Origin: Microvelia longipes | Lineage: Eukaryota; Arthropoda; Insecta; Hemiptera; Veliidae | Direction: 5' to 3' | Length of the DNA stretch: 64,000 nt | Assembly (NCBI GenBank): GCA_018340805.1 | Contig: JACMZG010001911.1 | Coordinates: forward strand, 53,418,883 to 53,482,882 | Part shown: positions 10,893-64,000 of the stretch, in pieces | Position numbering within the stretch: position 1 is the stretch's first letter | Layout of the letters: each line of letters starts with the position of its first letter | Program-made: the position numbers and the translations under genes | The notes under the pieces: generated by a model | The model's database searches: none | What the model saw: only the letters and a program-made list of their open reading frames with translations | Told to the model about the DNA's origin: nothing

Positions 10893-12990
10893 AACGTCAT
10901 TTCTAATCAGGCTTACAGTGTTCTTTGCTAACAGCTTCTTTCTTTCTCTGTTTGCCTCTCTTGAACTGAATTATTCCATAGTATTGCTATGAGGTTTAGT
11001 TTCAGAGCTCTCGCTACTGACCAGCACCGAGTTAACCACCACTTTCTGTCTGGCGCTCTCGTATACCTTCTAACATTCTATGCCTTTTATATTCTTTGGT
11101 TATTACCAAATAATTTGATGTTTTTTTGTTTACATGAATTAGGTTATAACATAAACATAGGATTAATGTAACGCTACAGGCTGGTAACATGAAGGCAACT
11201 TCTAAAGTTGCCTGTTTGTTCCAACACTACCTGTTGTTCTATACTCATTAACTGTACAATTTAATCATGTTATGAATATGAAATATATCGTTGTAAAAAT
11301 TGCCAAACACTCTGAGAAATTCGAAAATAATAGAACAAATTTCCGGTTATTGTTAACTGAGGTATTGTGTAACATAAAACATACATAGACTTTTAAACGC
11401 TTATATTCTAAAAAAAAAAAGTGTATTACATAAATGGTATAATATTTAACAATAAAGACAGTAAGTTAGAAAAATTTTAAAACATTTTTAGGTCTAAGCC
11501 TTATTTGATTTTTTTTTAAATTTACTTAAATATACTTTGTTTTATTTAAAATTTAAAAGCGAATCTTGTTTTATAATGGAAATGTGCATCGGATTTAGAT
11601 ACTAATTGTTTTTATAACCTAAAGTGAACATCAAAAATTCTTCTTTTTCTTTATGCGTGTGATTACACCCATACGTTTACGTACGTAGATACGTTTATTT
11701 TTGACAAATGTATTATTTAATTATAAATGCATATAAATTGTAATGAAGAAAAAATAAAAATAAAAAACTTACTCACTAATCTAAAAAATTAAATTATTCA
11801 CGTAAACACTGATTCACAAACAGCACAAAACAAAACAATTGCAAGTTTATTTACTAAAATGTTTACAAGTTAATAGCTGAATTGGAAGTATTGAATTCCA
11901 AAACAAAAAAAGGGAGCGGGAAAAATAAAATTTAAATGTAATAACCTAAACAAGGAAGCGGTAATGGATGAAGGGAGGTGGGTAATGTGGCAACAATGGC
12001 CTAAGGTTGATAACTGTGATGGTAACAATCCTATCTAACTCACGTCATTAAAATTAGAGCACCACGTATCATTATATATTCATAAATGTCGTTCATCCCA
12101 ATTATTCCCACGTTTTAAAAACGAAGAATAAGATAATGTATTATGTTTTATTAAATGTCTGTGGTAGTTTGTTTTAAAAGGAGATTGTGCATTTAATCTA
12201 TTTAAAATTAGAAAAAAAATCTTTAAAAACATTGCGTTTGAGGTGGATGACACGCTGGGAATTTTATTTAACAGAGCAATCATAACCTATTTTAGAATAC
12301 TTTGATTATAACAAAGAGCATTTATTGTAAACATTTCAAATTATATTTAGAGGTTAAATCGATATAATTGGCCAGGAATTAATCCAAACAACAATCTAGG
12401 AATAATAAAACAGTAAATTTAAGAAGTCATGAATGAGCCACATATGATTCTAATTAATTTATTTACGTGGCCCAGGCATTTATCTTCCATAACGAGTGCC
12501 TGATTATAATTAATAAACTGTGTCGCTTCACATATCTACAGAAATTCTCGATTATACAAAGCTATAGGTAGGATTACTTTGATCCCGCTGCGCTCGACCT
12601 CAGAATAAAATAATGATCTAATGTTTTGGGTTTTGTAACTTTACTCTACTCGCTCATGACTTAGTTGAATGTCATGATTACTTAGAGCAGCTTACTTTGA
12701 TCTCACTCCGCTTGATTTAAGAATACTAGTAGTGATTCAGTGTCTAAAAAATATGACTTCAGACTCGCTTCGCTTGTACTCAGAATCATATTCCAAAACT
12801 TATTACTTACACTTCGCTGAACCTAGGAATTATTTGGTAACCAAATTTCTACGTTGACATTTTGTTGGCCGTGTAATTTGTTTTGTAAGACGACCTAATA
12901 TAAATGTTGCTTTTTAAATCATTTAGCGATGAGCTTTTCTCTTGTAAAAAGTGTAAATTGTGTTTTTCTTGTGTAAATTGAAATCTCGTA

Positions 12991-14194
<1,204 letters not shown>

Positions 14195-14534
14195 TGTTTA
14201 TAAAAACATTATGACGTCATCAATCAAAGTTATGACGTCATGAAAAAAAAATTTTTTGAAACTTGAAGTGGCTTTAAAACAAGGTATTTCGTGTTTAGGT
14301 AGACGGCTAGCTGAATCGATTAAGACCAATTTCAGCTCAATCGAATCATCACAAATGGCGCAAACAGTATACATATATATATAATGTTGTATATATGTAT
14401 ACGTCCAGGTCAGAGACTTGTACGATATCTGTTGGGTTTAGTAGTGTTAGAGGGTGGGGATATAGTATAAAAGATGAACCTCTACCTCTTGCTCTATCCT
14501 GGTAAGCCTGCTGTCCCAGAGAGACAGGACAAAA

Positions 14535-14702
14535 ATGGCTTCCACTAAACCACGCCGAGCAAAGCAGGCCCGTAAAGTGGAAGAACCTCGAAGTAGTCTT
14601 TATATGGTCGAAGTCATTCTAAAACGATTTCGACCGGTTTCAGCTCAATTAGACAATCCTAAGATAGATGGTTCACTCCCGAGTGTAGTAGGAACACTCA
14701 AT
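14535..14702 (+). CDS. Short 55-codon ORF with a TATA-like upstream sequence
   Basis: AAAAATGGCT gives a good start context; the product begins MASTKPRRAKQARKVEEPRS and runs into MITE copy 1, ending at TGA. GATATAGTATAAAAG lies about 70 nt upstream. It may be the truncated 5' end of a transposon or a processed gene cut off by the MITE. Function unknown. Confidence 0.25.
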
Positions 14703-14912
14703 TGACAAGTTTGTGTTTATGATTTAAGTTGGGGGCCTCATCACTAGAGTCTTGAATAGCGCTAGTAGTAAAAATATATTTGTTCTATTCTCTACTAGAG
14801 TGTGCTGTAGTATTTTTTTTAAAAAACAAACAGTTGCCAATCGTTTAGTAAAATAAAATAAAAGTAAACAAAGATCAACTATTTTTTTTAAATCTTTGAG
14901 TGAGCCATCTAT
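14664..14912. mobile_element. MITE copy 1 (249 bp, 14-bp terminal inverted repeats)
   Basis: Ends are ATAGATGGTTCACT and AGTGAGCCATCTAT, inverted repeats matching at 13 of 14 positions. The interior matches 32893-33641 closely apart from an insert there. No coding capacity, so it would depend on a transposase elsewhere. Confidence 0.75.
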
Positions 14913-15082
14913 GTTAATATTGTTTATCTATGATCCTAAGTGACAGAAACGGTATTTTTATTTAAAAACAAAAATCATGAATATATTATTGTTTATAATG
15001 CTTGTTAGTTTTAATATTATAGCATACTATTTATAATAAAGTATTAATAAAATCTTAATTAGTAAAATCAAATTTGTGAGAA

Positions 15083-15265
15083 AGCCTCTCAGGCCCGCGA
15101 AGCGGGCCTGTGTGGAGAGGCTGTGAAAATTCGCTAGGTACATGGCAAAATGCCATGTAACAAGAACAATAATGAAACAACACATCATACAAAACAACAA
15201 CAATGTGGCCGCGTAGCGGCCCGGTGGGCTGACACCGCGTAGCGGCTACGGGCCGAAGGCCCGTA
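15083..15265. repeat. Cluster of perfect GC-rich mini-hairpins with GNA loops
   Basis: Within 183 bp: GGCCCGC-GAA-GCGGGCC (15092-15108), enclosed by AGCCTCTC/GAGAGGCT; TACATGGCA-AAA-TGCCATGTA (15139-15159); GGCCGC-GTA-GCGGCC (15207-15221); CCGC-GTA-GCGG (15235-15245); TACGGGCC-GAA-GGCCCGTA (15247-15265). All stems are perfect, all loops are three bases, and four of five loops are G-N-A. The block is strikingly GC-rich in AT-rich surroundings. No coding frame is seen. Confidence 0.8.
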
Positions 15266-15443
15266 TTTAATTTTAAATAGATGCGTTCTTCTGTTCTTCA
15301 GCAGAAGAAAACATTTATAGTTATTTTTAAGTTACGCCATCAAAAATCATGCAGAGAACTGTTTAAGAAAAAGGATTTTAACTGTATATGCACTATTTTG
15401 TTACCAGACCTTTACTTATATTTATGACTCCCAAGAGGAATAC

Positions 15444-15629
15444 GACAACATAAACAGCATCCACAACTATTCAACTAGACTGAGCAAAAATTACTTGTAA
15501 GGACTGTCTAACATTTCCAAACATAACATTACTTACTTTGGACTAAAACTATTCAATCACTTACCTGACTCGATAACTACTTTAAATAAGAAACCATTTT
15601 CTAACAAAATTAAAAAAACTGTTGGATAA
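15444..15629 (+). pseudogene. LINE reverse-transcriptase C-terminal fragment
   Basis: A 62-codon frame reads HNYSTRLSKNYL, a stop, then SNISKHNITYFGLKLFNHLP and PFSNKIKKTVG before a final TAA. The pattern HNYSTR...YFG.KLFN.LP.SI is the familiar C-terminal tail of many insect non-LTR retrotransposons. The internal stop and the absence of upstream RT motifs mark it as a dead 3' fragment. Confidence 0.6.
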
Positions 15630-15721
15630 TCCCTTGTACTCAATTAATTTAATTAAATTTGAATAAATTGGCACTGCTTTATTATTTTGTAATTTCTTTG
15701 CACTAATAGTTACTGAGATTT

Positions 15722-15805
15722 AGGCCCGTATTCAAAGACATTTTCCTAACATTCTTCTTAAGGAACAAAGAGAATGTTAGGAAGATGTCTTTGAATACGG
15801 GCCTT
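15722..15805. mobile_element. Foldback element, 34-bp arms
   Basis: AGGCCCGTATTCAAAGACAT... at 15722-15755 is the inverse of 15771-15805 with one mismatch and a 15-nt loop. It is compact enough to be a whole small MITE or a head-to-head transposon end. Confidence 0.65.
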
Positions 15806-16061
15806 AATTTTAAGTTCTTCACACATTTAAACAATTTTTTTGATATATTAAACGATTTTTTACGATATTTCGCTCGAAAAAATAATAATACAAATAATGT
15901 ACTGTTGAACATATTTTTTTGTAAAAATTATTATTGTAAATTACGATTGTTATTTATTATTTTCATGTTGCCATTAAAATACTTTAAAATTGTACTTAAT
16001 GCAAATAAAATTTATTTATTTAGTTTGCCATACAAAAAAGTAGATCTTGTACATACAAACA

Positions 16062-16062
16062 T

Positions 16063-16128
<66 letters not shown>
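16062..16128. repeat. (AC)n followed by (TA)n microsatellite
   Basis: ACACACACAC passes into TA repeats. Intergenic, between genes A and B. Confidence 0.9.
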
Positions 16129-16131
<3 letters not shown>

Positions 16132-18448
16132 CGTCAATAACTACAAGTATAAGTTTTGTTGCTTTCAAATTTGACTACGCTCTTTATGTTTTCACCATCT
16201 GACGATATGCTGTACGTCAAAAAATATTTAAAGGATGATTTTATTAATGATATATTATAGTAAATATATTTTATTAGGATAATTATATTAAAATAGATTA
16301 TAAACTGTAATGTTTTGGAAATGAAGATGATTATCAAAATTTAATTTTATGGATCGATGGACTAGTTAACATTAGTGTTAAATATTAACTCTCTTAGTCA
16401 AGTTTTTGATGACGGGAAAATAGGTTATCAAAGTCTATAAAATAATCTCTTCCAGACAGCAGAACTAGACCTTATGCCTGATTTTCGAGCTAAGTATAAA
16501 CTCTCTAGTATGAACCCAGCAGGAATTATGCGTGACACAGTTTATTTATTTAATTTTTTATTTGGATTTTATTATACTTATTTGTTTTTTTATTTATTTA
16601 GTTTGACTTTGGGTTATGTATACCTATTTATTTTATCTCCATGTATTTTATGCTTTATTTATGATCATATTTAATTTAGTTATTTATTTTCATAATTATT
16701 TTAATTTACTCTATCGTAACTTGTTCGTTAGGTTTAACACTGATGATGACCTCTAGTTAGGTTAAAAGCTCTTTGCCAATAAAGTTTTGTTTTGTGGAGA
16801 GACTTCCTCTCTTTTATTATTTATGATGGACTCCATTCACGCTCATTCTACTGATATATCGAATTGGACAACCCACTGTTAAGGACTATAATACTTCAAA
16901 TTTGTTTTACCCTCTGCAACCTGAGACTCTTCCTTAGAATTTCTTGATCCAATACCTAAATTAGAAATTGCTTGATCTTGCTATGGTTAGCCTGAGATTC
17001 TGAACATAACCTCCATTATAAAGATAATTCACCTAAATGGTAGATGTATACAACTTAAATAAAGTCACATTTTTCTCATAGAAAGATATAATATTAGAAA
17101 AATGCGTGTCTTTTCTGTGTGTCCGTGTCCTCTCAAAAGTTGTTTCTTGTACCAAGTTTGATTTGAAATATTTATCCGTTCCGAAGTTTAAGTGTTAGTT
17201 AGATTTGTCGAGAAAATCATCAAATTATGCATATCCTTAAGGAAAATTTGCTAAGCTTAATATATCTCGTACAATCATTTGATCGAGAGATATTGACAAT
17301 TTTTTTACTAAGTCGTCTAAAGCAGTATTATTTGCTACCACTTTATGAATCATGATTGTTTAAGTTTCCGGTTTTTAGCTTTAACCTGAGCAATAATATC
17401 ATTATTTTTTTTTTACACAACTGTTTCCAGTTTTAAAAGGAAATGCGCTAAAATATTAAAATTAACATGAGCTTAATTTGAGCCCAAAATTGGTGGGTTG
17501 TGTCGATGTTGGAGTTTTGACCTTAGTTTTGTCAACATATATAATGCATATGCGCATTACCTTTGAAAAGTCCGGGAAAAATTAACACAACTATAGACAA
17601 CTTTGGTCAATGTAGTATTGCTATTCATTTTTATTTTCAACAGCTTATGGGCTTTATTTTATATTTGGTTCAGTAAAAATTTGATACCTACAGTCTATTT
17701 TTACCCGTGTTATTATAGCCGAGCACTTCTATTAAAATATAATTAATTAAAATCAACCATAAGCAAAAAACTGGGTATTTTTATTCTTAAAACACAAAAA
17801 AGGGTAGGCAAATTGACATTACAGATGTGTAGTGATGGTTTTAATCTAGAGAGGGTTTACAAGGCGCACAAATCTACAACTCTACATTGTTAATCTGCTT
17901 TTTTTTACTTAAATTTTTTTTTATATATTTCTGAAAAGATAATAAATATTCTACAAATATTTGATAATTATAGATTGCAGTGGGATCATATTTCTAATTA
18001 AGTAAGCTTTAGTACGAAGAAAGTAATTTTTAAAAGTTATTATTCAAGGCCAGATTTACTATTTTACCAGCTATAAACTTTTTGAAGTTTTGTGATATTT
18101 TAAAATTTTTGCTGAATCATTGTTTAGGGTACGCTTGTAAGTGGTATACTGCCACGATAAAGCGAATTCCCTAATGTATTAGTCAAAAACATAATTTGTT
18201 TACATTATGTTACGTATGTAAATCGTTAAAACCAGAACGAGTTAAGTTGAAGTTTTACGATTTCATAAAATTGTTCGCTGAGTAATATGGGGGTTGTTCG
18301 TTATTGTGGGTTAATAACGTACCAAATATTTTATAAACAATAGTTTTTGAGACATTAACAAGATCGATTTTTGTACCTAGTTTCATTTCGATCCAAGAAA
18401 CCTTTCAAATGTCATCACGTCCCCATAACCAAAATTTTGGTCCCTACA

Positions 18449-18499
18449 TACTCACACACACACACACACACAAACATGTCATGCATACTTACATACATC

Positions 18500-18584
<85 letters not shown>

Positions 18585-18791
18585 ATATATATATTCGCGG
18601 TCAGTGAGTCTCCCCGTTCAAAAAGACCCACCCTTCCTCCATTGATGGCCCGACCTTAATAAGCCCGTTTTTCTAAAAAAATTCATAAAATGTAATTCAG
18701 ATTTTACTATCTGAATTATCCCCCCCCCCCCCCAACAAACGGTCAAAATTCTAAGCAAGCCGAAAGCTTGCTTAGAGCAGATCTGTTCATG
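18449..18791. repeat. Second, inverted copy of the palindrome centre with its microsatellite
   Basis: 18591-18791 is the reverse complement of about 13445-13640, including GACCGCGAATAT next to the microsatellite, the homopolymer (14 C here, 10 G there) and the hairpins AATTCAGAT/ATCTGAATT and CTAAGCAAGC/GCTTGCTTAG. The AC/TA tract at 18449-18590 is next to the same element edge as in copy 1, so the microsatellite travels with the element. The outer arms are absent. Confidence 0.75.
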
Positions 18792-18829
18792 TTTTTGAAC
18801 CTAATGTCAGTTTCTTATTTGAATGTAAA

Positions 18830-19100
18830 AAATCGGGTACGGGGTACCTCTGAACTTTTCCTCATCCTCCCTGCTTCGGAGTAATTTTGCTCGTCCTTAG
18901 AATATACAATTCGCCAAATTTGTTACTGGAACAAGTCTTCGGACTCGTTTCGCTCGTCCTCAGATAGTAAATGCATCCGTTTCATCCTCAGCGGTCACCC
19001 ATACAGCACTGACCACGCTCAATGCTGCTTAATTTTTATAATCCAACAAGTATGATTGATATGCTTGTCGTATTGAAACGAAACTTAGTGAACTCATTTA
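18830..19100 (+). repeat. Dispersed family 2, copy (GGGTACGGGGTACCTC type)
   Basis: Starts CGGGTACGGGGTACCTC, then GGACTCGTTTCGCTCGTCCTCAG, AAATGCATCCGTTTCATC, CGGTCACC, TGACCACGCTCAATGCTGCTTAA and TTGAAACGAAACTTAGT. The block order is shared with 22735-22905, 35262-35545 and 48478-48715; fragments occur near 1868, 12590, 51798 and (inverted) 61405-61465. Family unidentified; no coding capacity. Confidence 0.7.
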
Positions 19101-19149
19101 ATTAGTAATGGTACACACTTATATTAAATTATTTCCTGATTTTTTACAA

Positions 19150-19560
19150 ATTTTTTAAAAAACGTACACAAGTCATTCAATAAAAATGTAACTAATGCTG
19201 ATAATTAGAAATAACTTAGCACTTATATTAGTCTTAAACATGGCTACATGCGTGCAAAATTTCAATCAAATCCCATAATTTTCTTTTGTTTTAGGATTTT
19301 TGGAATATTTTTCTGAGTCATTATTGCGGGTTAGTTACGTCATAAAACAATATTTTCCAAATAGCACGCCTACAGCAGTAGACTGATTTTTGTACAAAAT
19401 TTCACCTCTCTAGCATAAATACACTGGGCGCTACGATGATAACAGACACACACACACACAGACAACTTTGTAAAAACCACTCAGGAGGCCTTAAAAACGC
19501 CTGAAACGTATAATTCCAGTGACATCTCGGTTTCGGTTTTTTCCTTACACTATACTTTTC
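19150..19560 (+). repeat. Dispersed family 3, copy with AC tract
   Basis: Shared blocks: ATTGCGGGTTAGTTACGTCAT, GACTGATTTTTGTACAAAATTTCA, CGATGATAACAGACACACACA, GACAACTTTGTAAAAACCACTC, AAAACGCCTGAAACG. Other copies: 18120-18480, 26530-26850, 27830-28140, 49090-49385, and inverted at about 61010-61270. Probably a short interspersed or MITE-like family; no coding capacity. Confidence 0.65.
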
Positions 19561-20380
19561 CTATATACCTATGGTATAAATGAGGAAAAGAACAAATTAT
19601 CTGAATTTCAGGATAAGGGACCATAAAAAAGAACAAAAGACTTTAAAAATATTAATGCTGGTCATTTTTTATTCACTATAGACAGGGGCAATTATAAAAT
19701 CTTTTTTAGTAACTTTTTCAATTTTTTGTGGTATTTTTTTTACTGTAAAAGTGATTTTTGTGGCACGCTTTATGGTCATGATTTTTAATACAAACTCTTT
19801 TGGGTTGACCTATATACACTACCGAGCTCAAGTGTCGTTACGTCAATCTGCTATAATGAGTCTTGGAGAGCTGTTTTCCACAACCGGAGGGTATTTTTTC
19901 TTGTTATCAATTCCAGGTCTTTGTAATAATCCTCTAGCTGCCGAATTTGCCTTGTAGCACTCATGTGAGCAATCGGCACTATGTCTGTACGATGCAGTCA
20001 AGCTTCTTTTAGGTAGCTCTGTGTGTAGCTGTTTATACATTTGTGTGTAGGTGTGTATTCGCCCCTGAATGTGTCTTTTAAACCCCACACTTTTATTTCA
20101 ATACCCGGTAAGGTAGTATTTGTCACACTGGCTCCTGCAGGTCATAATGTGTTATGTGTGTACATTGTACATATATATGTATTTTATGTATGTATCTGTG
20201 AGTGTCTGACAAAGTTTTTACTTTGTCACCTTCGCATATGAAATGAATTTGACATGTGACACATACTGTCAAATTTATTAGTCTTTATCCAAGAGCCGAC
20301 TTAAATGTTTATTTATGTTAGATGTATTATTCTACATGAACGAGGAATTCAAAAATAAATAAAAAAAATATTAACAAAAA

Positions 20381-20386
20381 TTTATT
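20381..20386 (-). terminator. Candidate poly(A) signal AATAAA for gene A
   Basis: An AATAAA on the minus strand lies about 700 nt past the stop, beyond the minisatellite. AATAAA is common by chance in DNA this AT-rich, so this is only a candidate. Confidence 0.25.
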
Positions 20387-21082
20387 ATACAAAATAAATT
20401 AGCACAGTAAAACTAATGTAATTGTGGATGAAAAGCATGTAGCTTTAATAACAAGTATTAGTAGCTGGTGAGATCCATGGTTTTATACTTTGAATCCAAA
20501 TATCAGGATCTGGCGAGTTGCATTGTGTTGAACTTTGCATCCAAATATTAGTGTCTGAAGAGTTTGAGGGTGTTGTTCATTCCATCCCATTCTAAGTATC
20601 TGGAGAAATCCATTGTGTTGTATTTTACATCCAAATATCAGGATCTGGAGAGTTGCATTGGGTTGCACTTTGCATCCAAATATTAGTATCTGAAGAGTCC
20701 GATGGCCTTGAACATTCCATCCAATACTAAGGAAGAAATCCATTGTGTTGTACTTTGCACCCAAATATTAGTATCTGAAGAGTTGCATTGGGTTGTGCTT
20801 TGCATCCAAATATCAGTATCTGGAGAGTTGCATGGGGTTGTACTCTGCATCCAAATGTTACTATCTGAAGAGTTCGACCGTGTTGTACTTTGCATCCAAA
20901 TATTTGTATCTGGAGAAATCCATGGTATTGTACTTTTCATCAAAACATTATTTTGTGGAGAAACCCATGGTGTTCTACTTTGCATCCAAATATTAGTATC
21001 TTGAGTGACTGATGGTGTCGTACATTGCATCCAAGTTTTAGTACCTTGAGAGTCCTTAAGTGTTGTACTTTACATCCAAATA

Positions 21083-60754
<39,672 letters not shown>

Positions 60755-60793
60755 ATCGTCTGATCGTTTTATTTATAGCCAATCAAATCAATC
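60755..60793 (-). promoter_or_regulatory. Gene A 5' leader segment with splice acceptor
   Basis: On the minus strand a pyrimidine stretch followed by TAG|G precedes the ATG by 39 nt, so the start codon probably lies in the second exon and an untranslated first exon lies further upstream (beyond 60793). Gene B has an acceptor at exactly the same distance. Confidence 0.55.
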
Positions 60794-63700
60794 CTACAAA
60801 GAGAACAAATTATATTTATAATAGATTTTTATCCAGAAATAATCAATTTTAATTATTGTAATTAATTATTCTTTTAGTCATTTGCTATAAAATACAAAAG
60901 GGAATCTTTTTCATTTTTCCTCATTTATACTTTAGATGTATTAAACAAGTATTGCGTTTGCAAAAAAAGCTGAAACCCGGATTTCAACTGAATTATCAGT
61001 TTTAGGTATTTTTAAAAGCGCGTAAGTGGTTGTCTCGAAGTTGTCTGTTAGTATGTGTGTGTGTATCGTCGCATCTCCTAGTGTATTTATGCTAGAGAGT
61101 TGAAACTTGGTACAAAATTCAATCTTTATCTGGTCTTGCTGTGCTATCTAGTATATAATTTTGATTAGACATCCTTAACCCACATTAAGGACTCGGAAAA
61201 ATTTATTAATCGTTTTTAGATTTAGCACGCTTGTAGCCATATTTAGGACCAACATATGTTTAATTCTTATCGAATGACTAGTATACGTTTTAAGAACTTG
61301 TAGAATATTGGAATATAATCTGAGGAAGTTTCTACTTGGTTCAAGTTATCTTTTTATGAAATAAATAAATATAATAAATAACTCTATTACTATCTATTTA
61401 AGTTTATTCACTGTCTGAGGACGAGAGAAGCGAGTCCAAAGGTCGGAAAAAGTACCCGATTTTTTAACATTTATTTACCTACTTGAGTTTATTCTATTAA
61501 AAAGTTTCTGAATTGTCAAAAGTTTACGATGAAATGAAAAAAACAAAAATCAATTGTGATAGTAAAATATTGCACAGACTGCATGATATTGTTTTTGTTT
61601 TACTTGAAACCATAGAGTAAAAGAAATATGAGTAGCAAATATATATTCATATTAATTTTTAAGCACTTCTGCCGCTTAAATTAATAGTCACTTGTGCCAA
61701 CTGGAGAGAACTTTATGAAAATATTGTGTTTTTTTAATGACAGGCAACAGTGGTTGGGCACCCGATTAGGTAATCAAAGATTGAAGCTTGACCGTTTTTT
61801 AGATGATCTCAAACCCACTAAGGTTTACAATATAGTCTTTCTGACGAGTCAATTATTAACAACTGAATTCTTTTTAATAATAAACTACGTTGTATTCCCC
61901 GGTTAATATCATGAAGATAAAGGACCAGTAGTGGCCGCAACAATGCGGATAATTCATGATGAATCCGACATTTTGCATCTTCTGTAGGAGGCATCTTCAG
62001 GGATGTAGGTCATCATTGATGAAAAGTTTAATAGTTCAGTTTTGTAGAACATTTATAATGTCCTATATCCTTGATGATGCCTCCACAGTGGAAGTGAAAC
62101 GTCAGAGTCATCATTTTAATTGACGCGGTCACCACTGGATCTTCATATTTCCTAAAATTACTGACTTTGTACTTGAATAAATTTTAAAATCTGGGTAATA
62201 TAACGTTAATACATTTTTAGTGTTGAATAACTTGAAGTGGCTTGTGACATTATATATTATTTGGTAACTTATTTCTAATAGAAATATTTAATTAATATTT
62301 CCCTGAATTAAGGATAATATATTCATTTTTACTGAATTAAAGAAATATACGATTTTAATACAAGAATTTCTTCTTGAAAAGAAACCCAGAACAACAACTA
62401 CATAAATAGAATGAATTTTATTGTAAAAATTTACCATATAAAATACAAAACTTCAGAGGTCAGACATTACATAAAATACATTATATTTAAAAAGAAAAAG
62501 AATTTTATTACAGCTTGGGTTTGTTCTTTACGACTTTCTTCTTACTGTGAATCCCCTTAAAATATTTCGGTTATACTAAAACAGCAACACTCTACAGTTT
62601 CACTGGTTTAGTCTTAACTTAACTATGCAGGATTATCTTTAGATAGAAGTATCATCCAAAATAACATCTTTCCAAGAAAATTTATAAAATTATAAACAAG
62701 CTTGGAGTATTTTAAAGCATAGCAGTTTAGGTTATAAGTAGACCTAGGAGCCGCTGTCAAGGTCTAAAAAGCTACTAAGTCCGAAATGAATTAATCCAGC
62801 GACCATTACAGTTATTGACATAAATTTTTCGACTTGTTCACATTAATCTTTTATACATTCACATTAAATTTTGTTGAAAAAAAGATTCGTTGAACTGATC
62901 GTGGAATTTCATAGAAATAGAATTAACATACTAGATGATTCAAATAACTTCATCTTACATCTTATTTAATTTTGATAACTTGCATTTTGAGCGGAAGAAC
63001 TTAAAAATTACCTGAAGTAACTCCCTTAATACTTTTGTATTGCATAATTCAATAATTAAGTATATAGATATTTAAGTATACATACATAAGTGATATAAAC
63101 TATGTCTTTTGCGTACTTTTCACGTTTTTTAATATGTATCAAGAGCTTTTGCATTTATTGTGCTATAAAGTGCCCCAATTATCACAAAAATCCTAAATAC
63201 ATAGAAAATACCATTTAAAAACTAACATTTCTGTTAAAAATTCTAGCGCGGAGGTCCTCAAGCCTGGCGAATTACCTTTGAAATGCGTACTTCATTGCTT
63301 TACAATTTATATCTTGCTTAAATATTCTGTTCATGATTCATCGCCTAAAGTAGTAGCATAGATTTGTATCTCCAGACGTTTAAAGTCTTTCAATAATAAA
63401 TATTGAAATTGTGGACACTGTGTATATTTTTCCAGTGAAGAATTTACAAAATAATGAATATGGTCTATTTTTTTATGTATATAAATGTATAGTAAAAATA
63501 TTATACTAAGTCAAATTTGGTTATTATTATGAAGTTTCATGAAGTCACCGCCCATATTGGTATTTTACGCATCATGCAGTGAGATTTTCATGTTTAGATA
63601 TTATTCGTTTCAATCTAATATCCGCGACTTTCAGTGACCAATAAGATTAGTCAAGAAAATTTATATAGACTGATGAAAAAAAAACAAATATTCGAGGTCG

Positions 63701-64000
63701 ATGTAGTTCCGTTTGGTTATTGATGGATTGTGTAATGGACTCATTCTAAGGAGTTAGTTTTACAAACAGTTACATGTTAATAGCCTGCAGGTTAGTTTTC
63801 CGACTAGTTCATTCTGTAAATATCCGGTTACTTGAAGAAGACTAGTTTAATAGACTAGTAAAGGCTAGGAAGAAATAGTTACTAACTTACTAAGGGAGAA
63901 AAGTAAGTTTTTGTTTCACTGAGCAGTCATGTTGTTGCCTGAGGCCCAAAGTCGAAGGAACTTCATTAATTAAATCTAGAGGCTTGCCGAGGAGACCATT
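60794..64000. other. Upstream region of gene A
   Basis: No convincing coding exon. It contains an inverted family-3 copy (61010-61270), an inverted family-2 fragment (61405-61465), the family-4 pair (61965-62150) and a worn relative of the inverted-duplication unit (GCGCGGAGGTCCTCAAGCC near 63245). The gene A promoter and first exon presumably lie here or beyond. Confidence 0.55.
61965..62150. repeat. Dispersed family 4, head-to-head pair upstream of gene A
   Basis: GGAGGCATCTTCAGGGATGTAGGTCATCA (inverse) is followed by CCTATATCCTTGATGATGCCTCCACAGTGGAAGTGAAACG and GACGCGGTCACCACTGGATCTTC. Confidence 0.6.

Noticed and set aside
60765..60780. TATAAATA just upstream of the gene A start codon
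   Set aside because: It lies downstream of the inferred splice acceptor and only about 15-20 nt from the ATG, so it is unlikely to be a TATA box.

Overview
The window looks like nuclear DNA of an arthropod, most likely an insect: AT-rich, split genes with short exons and long introns, long (TA)n tracts, non-LTR retrotransposon remnants, and many small inverted-repeat and SINE-like elements. The species cannot be named from the sequence.

The only recognisable host genes are two animal-type (type I) fatty-acid-synthase-like genes on the minus strand, in head-to-tail tandem. Gene A runs from an ATG at 60754 to a stop at 21083. I could place 35 exons with canonical splice sites; they encode about 2,190 residues in the order KS, MAT, DH, central pseudo-domains, ER, KR, TE. 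Gene B starts at 9853 and leaves the window at its left edge after 11 exons (KS and MAT). All 11 have exactly the lengths of exons 1-11 of gene A, and both genes have a splice acceptor 39 nt before the ATG.

Neither gene looks like a working fatty acid synthase. In both, the KS nucleophile cysteine is tryptophan and the first KS histidine is acidic. In gene A the nucleotide-binding glycine motifs of ER and KR are gone, the KR tyrosine is gone, no acyl-carrier domain was found between KR and TE, and the TE serine motif is disturbed. The MAT catalytic Ser, Arg and His are intact in both copies, and the MAT exons are far more alike between copies than the KS exons. There are no internal stops in 46 exons. 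I infer a selected FAS-derived protein built around an intact acyltransferase, not a decaying pseudogene.

Layout: 1-9853 is gene B (5' half). 9893-21082 is intergenic and repeat-rich: an unrecognised 172-aa ORF, a 1.2 kb palindromic element with TA tracts, a MITE, a cluster of GNA-loop hairpins, a LINE 3' fragment and (TA)n. 20490-21125 is a 45-bp minisatellite that overlaps the stop codon of gene A. 21083-60793 is gene A, whose introns hold a broken RTE-like LINE (29530-32650), a MITE interrupted by a SINE-like insert (32893-33641), a near-perfect 266-bp inverted duplication (44974-45628), long TA tracts and several dispersed repeat families. 60794-64000 is upstream sequence, with repeats and presumably the untranslated first exon.
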